Assembly: GCF_018141105.1 (NCBI RefSeq)
Contig: NZ_CP054839.1
Span: 6,017,411-6,081,410 of the forward strand
Direction of reading: 5' to 3'
From: Saccharopolyspora erythraea
Lineage (GTDB): Bacteria > Actinomycetota > Actinomycetes > Mycobacteriales > Pseudonocardiaceae
Length of the DNA stretch: 64,000 nt
Both the position numbers and the translations under genes were made by a program. Positions 42,402 to 49,803 of this stretch are shown piece after piece (the first letter of the stretch is position 1; every line of letters starts with the position of its first letter). A model generated the notes under the pieces. The model saw only the letters and a program-made list of their open reading frames with translations. It made no database searches and was not told the origin of the DNA.

Positions 42402-44573
42402 ATGTCCGGCGTGGTCGTTCGGGCGGTCGCCGGCGGCCGCGTGCGGCTGGTCGTGCCGTGGCTGCGGGCCAAGCCGGACGGGGCGGGTGTGGTCGACCAG
42501 CGCATCGGTGCCGTCGACGGGCTCCGCGGGCTGCGGGTCTTCGCACGCAGCGGCAACGTGGTCATCTGGGTCGCCCCGGAGCAGCTTGACGTGGATGAAC
42601 TGGTGGGCGCGTTGGAAGCGCCCCCGACAGGTGTCGCGCCACAGCAACGCACGCGCTGGGCTCCGGACTCCTCGACAGGCGAGATCACCCGCCTGGTCAT
42701 CGGCGGTGTCGTACTCGCGTTCGTCGCCCTGCGCAGGCTGTTTCGCCTGCCGCGGTTCGCCGGTGGTTCGTCCGGAGTGCTGCGTGCGGCCACCGTGTTC
42801 ACCGGCCTGCCGTTCTTCAGAGGCTTCCTCAACGCCCTGACCGGACGCGGGCACGCCGGAACCGACGCGCTGGTGACCGCCGCGACCGTCGTCGCCCTGC
42901 TGCTGCGGGAGAACGTCGTGGCCCTGACCGTCCTGTGGCTGCTCAACATCGGCGAGTTCCTGCAGGTCGTGACCCTGCGGCGCACCCGCCGCGCGATCGA
43001 GGAACTGCTCACCATCGGCGAGGAGCACGCCTGGCTGGTCCGCGACGGCGTGGAGATCGAAGTACCGCTCGAACAGGTCGAGCCCGGTGACGTGGTCGCG
43101 GTCTACGAGCACCACAAGATCCCCGTCGACGGCGTCGCCACCGCGGGCAACGCGCTGGTCGACCAGGCCGCGATCACCGGCGAGGCGCTGCCGGTCTACG
43201 TGTGCGAGGGCTCGCAGGTCTACGCGGGCACCGTGATCACCTCCGGATCGCTGACGGTGGCTGCGACGTCGGTGGGACAGGACACCACCGTCGGCCGGAT
43301 CATCAAGCGCGTCGAGGAAGCCCAGGCCGACCAGGCGCCCGTGCAGACCGTCGCGACGAGGTTCACGCGGCGGTTCGTCCCGGTCTCCTTCGCCCTCGCC
43401 GGCCTGACCTACCTGCTCACCCGCGACGCCCGCCGGGCGATGACGATGCTGCTCATCGCCTGTCCCTGCGCCGCGGGCCTGGCCACCCCGACCGCGATCA
43501 GCGCGGCGATCGGCAACGGCGCCCGCCGGGGCACCCTCATCAAAGGCGGAACCCACCTGGAAAGTGCCGGCGGCGCGACCGCCGTCGTCTTCGACAAGAC
43601 CGGCACCCTCACCCTCGGTCGCCCACTGGTGACCAGCGTCGTCGCGCTCAGCAACTTCACCGCCGACGAGGTGCTCGCGCTGGCCGCCTCCGGCGAGCTC
43701 CACGCCCGTCACCCGCTGGCGCAGGCGATCGTGCGCCGCACCCACGAAGAGCACCTCGAGATCCCCGTGCACCAAGCCTGCGAGGTCGTGCTCGGTATGG
43801 GCATGCGAGCAGAGCTCGACGGGGCCCGGCTGCTCGTCGGCAGCCCCGCCCTGCTCCGACACTACGGTCTGGAGCTGCCTGATCATGCCCGAGGCTGGGC
43901 TCGGCAGCTGCGCGCGCAGCGGGAAAGCGTGATCTGCCTGGCTCGCGACGAAGACCTGATCGGCCTGCTCGGTATCTCGGATGCGATCCGGGACGGTAGC
44001 GAAGCCGTCATCGAGCAGCTCCGCAAGCTGGGGGTCGACCGCATCGCCTTGCTCACCGGCGACGCGCCCGAAGCCGCCCAAGCTGTCGCGGACAAGCTCG
44101 GCATCACCGAGGTCCATGCCCACGCACTGCCCGAGGCGAAACTCCAACTGATCCGCGACCTGCAGGCCGACGGACACACTGTGGCCATGGTCGGCGACGG
44201 CACCAACGACGCCCCGGCACTGGCGCTGGCCGACATCGGCATCGCCATGGGCACCCAGGCCTCCCACGTGACGCTCGAAACCGCCGACATCGCCCTGGCC
44301 AGCAACGACCTCCGCCAGGTGCCGGCCGTGGTCGAGCTGAGCCAGCACACCCTCCGTGTCGTCCGCCAGAACTACGCGCTGGCGCTGGGTGTCAACGTCG
44401 TCGGGCTCCTCGCGGGCGCCGGCGGCTCCATCAACCCGGTCCTGGCCGCGCTGCTGCACAACGCCAGCAGCATCACCGTCGTCGCCAACTCCGCCCGCCT
44501 GGTCAACCACACCCCGGCATTACCGAGCCCGCACCCCGTGCCGCCCCCGGACCTCGGCGACGGCCAGGCATGA
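42402..44573 (+). CDS. CtpC-like P1B-type metal-transporting ATPase
   Basis: A 723-residue P1B ATPase with all catalytic motifs: CPC (354-356), TGEALP (259-264), DKTGTLT (phosphorylated Asp398) and GDGTNDAPALA. No cytosolic Cys-rich HMA domain, but an N-terminal HMA-fold-like region (about 1-75). The ending HNASSITVVANSARL is the CtpC hallmark. Known CtpC with PacL exports zinc (and has been linked to manganese) in mycobacteria. ATG 42402, directly after the PacL stop; co-transcribed with it. Confidence 0.92.
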   Translation: MSGVVVRAVAGGRVRLVVPWLRAKPDGAGVVDQRIGAVDGLRGLRVFARSGNVVIWVAPEQLDVDELVGALEAPPTGVAPQQRTRWAPDSSTGEITRLVIGGVVLAFVALRRLFRLPRFAGGSSGVLRAATVFTGLPFFRGFLNALTGRGHAGTDALVTAATVVALLLRENVVALTVLWLLNIGEFLQVVTLRRTRRAIEELLTIGEEHAWLVRDGVEIEVPLEQVEPGDVVAVYEHHKIPVDGVATAGNALVDQAAITGEALPVYVCEGSQVYAGTVITSGSLTVAATSVGQDTTVGRIIKRVEEAQADQAPVQTVATRFTRRFVPVSFALAGLTYLLTRDARRAMTMLLIACPCAAGLATPTAISAAIGNGARRGTLIKGGTHLESAGGATAVVFDKTGTLTLGRPLVTSVVALSNFTADEVLALAASGELHARHPLAQAIVRRTHEEHLEIPVHQACEVVLGMGMRAELDGARLLVGSPALLRHYGLELPDHARGWARQLRAQRESVICLARDEDLIGLLGISDAIRDGSEAVIEQLRKLGVDRIALLTGDAPEAAQAVADKLGITEVHAHALPEAKLQLIRDLQADGHTVAMVGDGTNDAPALALADIGIAMGTQASHVTLETADIALASNDLRQVPAVVELSQHTLRVVRQNYALALGVNVVGLLAGAGGSINPVLAALLHNASSITVVANSARLVNHTPALPSPHPVPPPDLGDGQA

Positions 44574-44678
44574 AAGATCAGCGGCGAGGGCGGCGGGGCC
44601 AATCTGTCGCCAGAGAGCTGCTATAGCAACTTGTTAGCATCCACCTCCGCATCGGCTGTGCTACTCGGAGGGTGGAAC

Positions 44679-45251
44679 GTGTCGCAAGAAGAGGTCCGGG
44701 GGCTCGGAGAGTATGTGGTCCGGCGGGCGCTCCCTGCCGATCTCGAGGGTGCTCGCACACTGATGTTCGACACGTTCTACCAGGTCATGGGGTACGGATA
44801 TGTGCCCGAATGGCACGGCGACGTGATCAACATGACCGACACCTACTTCCGGGAGCCGGGGCAGGCGCTGTTCGTGGCGGCACTGGGAGACGAGGTCGTG
44901 GGGACGGCCGCGGTACGCGCAGGTGGCCCGAAGAGTCCGCCCAACCCGCACTGGCTCGCCGAACGCTACGACCGCCCGTCGACCGCGCAGCTCTGCCGCA
45001 CCTACGTGCGCTCGGCCCACCGCCGCCGCGGCCTTGCCCGCGCTCTGGTCGACCTGGCCTGCGGGTTCGTCGCCGACTCCGGCCGGTACGACACGGTCTA
45101 CCTGCACACCGATCCCGCGATCGACGGTGCCGAGCCCTTCTGGCGCAGCCTTGCCAAGGAGATTCACGACGAGCGGGGAACCGGCACCGACAACGCGATC
45201 ATCCACTTCGAGATCCCCCTGCCTCCCGCGTGTCAACACGCCGGTATCTGA
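44679..45251 (+). CDS. GNAT-family N-acetyltransferase
   Basis: A 190-residue GNAT. RRALPADLEGARTLMFDTFY begins the fold, AALGDEVVGTAAVR is strand 3-4, LCRTYVRSAHRRRGLARALV is the acetyl-CoA loop (RRRGLA) and the C-terminus (TVYLHTDPAIDGAEPFWRSL) closes the site. GTG 44679 has GGAGGGTGG 3-8 nt upstream; the longer open frame starts at 44631 without one. It lies between the ATPase pair and the importer operon, 105 bp after the former; substrate unknown. Confidence 0.85.
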   Translation: MSQEEVRGLGEYVVRRALPADLEGARTLMFDTFYQVMGYGYVPEWHGDVINMTDTYFREPGQALFVAALGDEVVGTAAVRAGGPKSPPNPHWLAERYDRPSTAQLCRTYVRSAHRRRGLARALVDLACGFVADSGRYDTVYLHTDPAIDGAEPFWRSLAKEIHDERGTGTDNAIIHFEIPLPPACQHAGI

Positions 45252-45316
45252 GGCGTCTCCCCAGGCACCGGACCACGCCGCGAAGCGCGCAAAACGGATG
45301 CGACGACGAGCCAAGA

Positions 45317-45335
45317 AGTGAAAATGATTATCATA
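45317..45335. promoter_or_regulatory. Zur-like box overlapping the start of the importer operon
   Basis: AGTGAAAATGATTATCATA resembles actinobacterial Zur sites (TGAAAATnATTnTCA), with a perfect ATGAT-T-ATCAT core at 45324-45334. It touches the ATG at 45335 and contains TATCAT (45329-45334), a -10-like hexamer 6 nt before ATG 45341. Binding would block transcription directly. Confidence 0.6.
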
Positions 45336-46183
45336 TGAGCATGGAGTGCGCGGAGACCGGGGCGGAGCATGATCGTCCGGTGCTGGAGGTCGAGGGGTTG
45401 ACCGTCGAGATCGGTGGTCGCCGAGTCGTCGACGGAGTGGATTTCCGCCTGGGCCGCGGTGAGCGACGAGGCCTGATCGGCGAGTCGGGGTCGGGGAAGT
45501 CGCTGACCGGGCTCGCGCTGCTCGGCTTGCTGCCGACCGGGGCCCGGGTCGGTGGCAGTGTCCGGTTCGACGGCGAGGAACTGCTCGGACTGCCCGAGTC
45601 ACGGCTCGCGCGGTTCCGGGGCGCCTCGATCGCGATGGTGTTCCAGGACGCGCTGTCCGCGCTGAACCCGTTGGTGCGGGTCGGGCGGCAGGTGGCAGAA
45701 CCCCTGCGCCGGCACCGCGGCCTGGCCCGGACCGAGGCGCATGCCGCGGCGACCGAGATGCTGGCGCGTGTCGGGTTCACCGACCCGGAGCGGGCGGTGC
45801 GGTGCTGCCCGCCGCAGCTGTCCGGAGGACAACGCCAGCGCGTGGCGCTCGCGATGGCACTGGCCTGCCGACCGGAGGTTCTGGTGGCAGACGAACCGAC
45901 GACAGCGCTCGACGTCACGGTGCAAGCCGACATCCTCGCGCTGCTCGCCGACATCGCCGACGGCGAGGATGCTCCGGCGTTGCTGTTCGTCTCCCACGAT
46001 CTGGCGGTGGTCGCCCAGCTCTGCTCGAGCGCGATGGTCATGCACGACGGCACGATCGTCGAGCACTCCCCCATGACCGAGCTGGTTCGCGCACCGCGGC
46101 ACCCGCGCACCGTCGAGCTGGTCGACAGCGCGCTATCGCTGGAAGCGTGCCCACGACACCACGACCGGAAGGCGGTGTCGTGA
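45335..46183 (+). CDS. oligopeptide/metallophore ABC transporter ATP-binding protein (DppD/CntD-like)
   Basis: A 282-residue ABC ATPase: Walker A GESGSGKS, Q-loop VFQDAL, signature LSGGQRQR, Walker B VLVADEP, D-loop TTALDVT and switch His in VSHDLA. Opp/Dpp/Cnt-type by its ALNPLVRVGRQVAEPL insert. No ribosome site precedes ATG 45335 (or ATG 45341), and the Zur-like box overlaps it, suggesting a leaderless start. First gene of a five-gene operon; the stop overlaps the second ATPase (GTGA). Confidence 0.9.
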   Translation: MSMECAETGAEHDRPVLEVEGLTVEIGGRRVVDGVDFRLGRGERRGLIGESGSGKSLTGLALLGLLPTGARVGGSVRFDGEELLGLPESRLARFRGASIAMVFQDALSALNPLVRVGRQVAEPLRRHRGLARTEAHAAATEMLARVGFTDPERAVRCCPPQLSGGQRQRVALAMALACRPEVLVADEPTTALDVTVQADILALLADIADGEDAPALLFVSHDLAVVAQLCSSAMVMHDGTIVEHSPMTELVRAPRHPRTVELVDSALSLEACPRHHDRKAVS

Positions 46184-46983
46184 GGATGCTGCGGGCGAGG
46201 GGGCTTCGTCGAAGTTACCGGGCTTCCTCGCCGGGGCTCGGATCCGCGCCCCGGGTGCACGCGCTCAACGGGGTGGACGTGGAACTCGGCGCAGGTGAGC
46301 GGGTCGGCATCGTCGGGGAATCCGGGTGCGGCAAGTCGACATTGCTGCGCATGCTGCTCGCGCTCGAAGCCCCGGACGAGGGCACCGTGTCCTACCAGGA
46401 CCATCCCGTACGGCCGGGTGGAGCCCGGTCGTTGCGGTGGTTTCGCTCCGAGGTGCAGTTCATCCCCCAGGACCCGTGGTCATCGCTGAATCCCCGGATG
46501 CGGATCGGTGATGCCATCGCAGAACCCCTGCGGTATCTGCGCGTGCCAGTCGACCGGGAACAGCGGGTCGCCGAGGTCTTGGGCCTGGTCGGGCTGGAGC
46601 CGGAGATGGCCGACCGACGTCCCGCGGCGTTCTCCGGCGGACAACGGCAACGGATCGCGATCGCCCGCGCTCTGGCCCCGTCGCCGCGGTTCCTGCTCGC
46701 CGACGAGCCGGTCACCGCGTTGGACGCATCGGTTCGCTCGCGCGTGCTGGGTCGCCTGCGGGATCTCGTCGAACGCGAGGGCCTCGGCCTGCTCCTGGTC
46801 ACCCACGACCTCGCCGTCGTGCGCAGGCTCTGCGATCGGGTCCTGGTCATGCGCGCGGGCGAGATCGTCGAGCACGGCAGCACCGACGACGTCTTCAGAT
46901 CCCCCGCACACGACTACACCCGGACACTGCTCGACTCCGTCCCGCGCCTGAGCGCCTACCTCTCCGAAGGAATCGTTGAGTGA
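46180..46983 (+). CDS. oligopeptide/metallophore ABC transporter ATP-binding protein (DppF/CntF-like)
   Basis: A 267-residue ABC ATPase: Walker A GESGCGKST, Q-loop FIPQDPWSSLNPR, signature FSGGQRQR, Walker B LLADEPV, and THDLA. The PQDPWSSLNPR insert is characteristic of the second Opp/Dpp ATPase. GTG 46180 overlaps the first ATPase stop, and the TGA overlaps the MFS start (GTGA). Confidence 0.9.
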   Translation: MRMLRARGLRRSYRASSPGLGSAPRVHALNGVDVELGAGERVGIVGESGCGKSTLLRMLLALEAPDEGTVSYQDHPVRPGGARSLRWFRSEVQFIPQDPWSSLNPRMRIGDAIAEPLRYLRVPVDREQRVAEVLGLVGLEPEMADRRPAAFSGGQRQRIAIARALAPSPRFLLADEPVTALDASVRSRVLGRLRDLVEREGLGLLLVTHDLAVVRRLCDRVLVMRAGEIVEHGSTDDVFRSPAHDYTRTLLDSVPRLSAYLSEGIVE

Positions 46984-48263
46984 CCGCCGGAACGCAACGG
47001 AATCCCCTCGTACGGCGTTGGTCGCTGTTGGCGCAGTTCGCACGGCTGCCCGGGATCGCCCGACTGCTGCTGCTGACCCAGCTCGCCTTCAACGTGGGCT
47101 TCTACCTGGTTGTCCCCTTCCTGGCGGTGCACCTGTCCAAGGACCTGGCGATGGCGGGCTGGGCGATCGGTGTCGTGCTCGGGGTGCGGACGTTCAGCCA
47201 GCAAGGGCTGTTCGTGATCGGTGGCGCCCTGACCGACCGCTTCGGGATCAGGCCCACCGTGCTGACGGGGTGCGTCCTGCGCATCGCGGGGTTCGTGGTG
47301 CTGGCCGCGGCCGGGGACCTCGGCACCGTCCTGACCGGCACCGTGCTCATCGGATTCGCCGCAGCGCTGTTCTCCCCGGCGGTGGAATCCGCGTTGGCCG
47401 CGCAGGGCGCGGCTCTGGAGGACCGCGGGATCATCACCCGCGCCGAGCTGTTCGGATTGTTCGCGGTGTGCGGTGAAATCGGCGCGGTGACCGGTCCGCT
47501 GCTCGGGGCCGCTCTCCTCGGCGTGGATTTCGGGCTGACCTGTTCGGCGGCCGCGGCGGTCTTCGCGCTCATCCTGGTCGCGCACGCGCGTTGGCTGCCT
47601 CGTGGTGCCCGGGATGATCGGCGCCCGTTGCTGGCGGGCTGGTCGGACATCGTGCGCAACCGCACGTTCCTCGTCTTCGCCGCCGCCTACAGCGCCTACC
47701 TGTTGAGCTACAACCAGCTTTACCTGGCGCTTCCGGTCGAACTCGAACGCGTCGGGGCGGAATCGGCGCTGGGGTGGATGTTCGCCCTCGCCGCGGTGAT
47801 GGTCGTGTTCGGCCAGATCCCCCTCGCGCGATGGGCCCGTACACGACTGGGAGCGACCCGGGCGCTACCGCTGGGTTTCGGCCTGCTGAGCCTGGCCTTC
47901 GCCGTGGTCGCGGCGTGGGCGCCGTGGACACCGCTGCCCGGGCCGTTGGGCCTCGCATCCGCCGTGGCGTTCGTGGTGTTGCTGACCCTCGGCCAGATGC
48001 TGGCCGTCCCGGTGGCCCAGGACCTCGTGCCGCGGCTGGCACGCGAAGACAACCTCGGTTCCTACTACGGCTTCCTGTCCTCAGCCGGCGGGCTCGCGGT
48101 GCTGGTCGGCAGCGGGGCCGCGGGCGGGCTGCTCGACCTGGCCGCGCAGCCCGCGGCAGCGGCCGCGGTGCCGTGGCTGTTTTTGGCCGTCCTGCCCGCT
48201 GTGGGAGGTCTCACGCTGCTCGTGCTCGCCCGGCACTACCCGAATGAAAACCGTTCTCATTAG
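46980..48263 (+). CDS. MFS exporter in importer operon (CntE-like context)
   Basis: A 427-residue MFS protein with 12 hydrophobic segments; motif A is VIGGALTDRFGIRPT. It is embedded in an ABC importer operon, where the staphylopine CntE and the EDDS exporter AesH offer precedent for an exporter next to its metallophore uptake system. GTG 46980 overlaps the upstream stop by GTGA. Its C-terminal codons (PNENRSH) contain the second Zur-like box. Confidence 0.85.
   Translation: MTAGTQRNPLVRRWSLLAQFARLPGIARLLLLTQLAFNVGFYLVVPFLAVHLSKDLAMAGWAIGVVLGVRTFSQQGLFVIGGALTDRFGIRPTVLTGCVLRIAGFVVLAAAGDLGTVLTGTVLIGFAAALFSPAVESALAAQGAALEDRGIITRAELFGLFAVCGEIGAVTGPLLGAALLGVDFGLTCSAAAAVFALILVAHARWLPRGARDDRRPLLAGWSDIVRNRTFLVFAAAYSAYLLSYNQLYLALPVELERVGAESALGWMFALAAVMVVFGQIPLARWARTRLGATRALPLGFGLLSLAFAVVAAWAPWTPLPGPLGLASAVAFVVLLTLGQMLAVPVAQDLVPRLAREDNLGSYYGFLSSAGGLAVLVGSGAAGGLLDLAAQPAAAAAVPWLFLAVLPAVGGLTLLVLARHYPNENRSH
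48243..48261. promoter_or_regulatory. Zur-like box inside the end of the MFS gene, upstream of the binding protein
   Basis: AATGAAAACCGTTCTCATT: 9-bp arms with one mismatch around C. This is the best match in the window to actinobacterial Zur boxes. It lies 46 bp upstream of the binding-protein ATG, indicating a second, internal promoter. Confidence 0.65.
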
Positions 48264-48306
48264 AGTCCTACGGAACATCCCTCCGCGTTCAAGGAGATCC
48301 GCTCCC

Positions 48307-49803
48307 ATGCCCGTGCGCCCGAACAGAGCCTCCCTCACCGCGAGCATGCTGGCAGGCGCCCTCCTCCTCTCCGGCTGCTTCGCCGGCAGCCCCGGCACGG
48401 GAACGGCCGACCGGCTGAACGTGGGGATGGCGTTCCAGCCCGCCGCCGAGATGTCGCCCTACAGCGATGACGCGGTGCTGCTCAGCAAGCTCGGCGTCAC
48501 CGAGACCCTCACCTCCCTGGACCCCGACGGCACACCCCGCCCCGCGTTGGCGGAGAGCTGGGAGCAGATCGACCCCGTCACTCTGCGGATGACGCTGCGC
48601 CCGGGGGTGAGCTTCCACGACGGCACACCGCTGACCGCCGAGCACGCCGCCGCCGCGCTCCACGACGCCGCCACGGCAACCACTCCACCGCGTGCCCTGA
48701 AGGGCGTCGAACTGTCCGCCGCGGCAACCGGCGAGCGCACCCTGGAGGTGTCCACCGCCACGCCCGATCCGATCCTCGCGCAACGGCTCACCGCACCAGG
48801 ACTGGCCATCCTCGCGCCGTCGGCCTACCGCGAAGATCCGACCGCACCGGATCCCGTTCGCGCCGCCACTGGCCCGTACGTGCTCGACAGCGTCCAAGGG
48901 GCCGCGAGCGCGACGCTGAGTGCGAACCGGGAGTATTGGGGCGGTGCGCCGAAGGCATCCGGGGTCGACGCCCGGTTCATCGCCGACGGGGCGAGCCGGG
49001 CCAACGCGCTGCGTGCGGGTGAGGTCGACATCATCGACACCGTGCCGGTCTCCCAACTGCCCACGATCACCGGCCACCAGGTGCTCGACTTCCCGCTGCC
49101 ACGGTTGGTCAGCGCCCACCTCAACACGAGGAAGGGCACGTTGTCCGATCCGGCGCTGAGGGCGGCCGCTCGAGACGCCGTTCACCCGGCGCAGATCACC
49201 GCGGGTGTCTACGCCGGCCAAGCCGACCCCGCCAAGGGCCTGTTCGGGCCTGCCAGCACGTGGGCGGCGGAACCTCCTGCCCCGCAGCACGAAACCGCTC
49301 CCGCGACACCGCAGGGGCAGCCGATCCGGATCGCCACCTACGACGAACGCCCGGAGCTTCCCGAGATAGCCTCGGTGGTCGCCGAGAACCTGCGCTCCGC
49401 GGGATTCACGGTCGAGAACGTGGTCGTCCAGGAATACTCCACACTGGAGTCCAAACTGCTTCGAGGTGACTACGACGTGGTCATCGGCACCCGCTCGTAC
49501 GGGATCGACACCGGCGACCCGGTCGGCTACCTCAGCACCGACTGGACCTGCGGAGGCAGCTACAACCTGTCGATGCTGTGCGATCCCGCCCTCGACGCCG
49601 CTGTCGCCGAAGCCGGCGCGGCCGATGCGGAGCAGCGCAAGCAGGCGGCGATGCGGATCGCCGCACAGGTGCTCGCCCACGACGCTGTCATCCCCCTGGC
49701 CCACGAGCGCACCCGCATCGGAGTCGCACCCGGCGTCCACGGCGTCGCCGAGGACAGCTTCGACCGTCGATTGATCACCGCAGAGACGGTTCCGGGCGCA
49801 TGA
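48307..49803 (+). CDS. ABC transporter substrate-binding lipoprotein (DppA/CntA-like)
   Basis: A 498-residue family-5 solute-binding lipoprotein: lipobox LLSGC (Cys24), then the family body (PALAESWEQIDPVTLRMTLR, PGVSFHDGTPLTAEHAAAAL, ANREYWGG, RSYGIDTGDPVGYLSTDWTC). The ATG at 48307 follows AAGGAGAT. Coupled to the permease (ATGA). Ligand is probably a metal-ligand complex or peptide rather than free metal, by family and context. Confidence 0.9.
   Translation: MPVRPNRASLTASMLAGALLLSGCFAGSPGTGTADRLNVGMAFQPAAEMSPYSDDAVLLSKLGVTETLTSLDPDGTPRPALAESWEQIDPVTLRMTLRPGVSFHDGTPLTAEHAAAALHDAATATTPPRALKGVELSAAATGERTLEVSTATPDPILAQRLTAPGLAILAPSAYREDPTAPDPVRAATGPYVLDSVQGAASATLSANREYWGGAPKASGVDARFIADGASRANALRAGEVDIIDTVPVSQLPTITGHQVLDFPLPRLVSAHLNTRKGTLSDPALRAAARDAVHPAQITAGVYAGQADPAKGLFGPASTWAAEPPAPQHETAPATPQGQPIRIATYDERPELPEIASVVAENLRSAGFTVENVVVQEYSTLESKLLRGDYDVVIGTRSYGIDTGDPVGYLSTDWTCGGSYNLSMLCDPALDAAVAEAGAADAEQRKQAAMRIAAQVLAHDAVIPLAHERTRIGVAPGVHGVAEDSFDRRLITAETVPGA

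Noticed and set aside
42393-44510. 705-codon minus-strand open frame opposite the CtpC-like ATPase
   Set aside because: Antisense shadow; the plus strand encodes a complete ATPase with all motifs.
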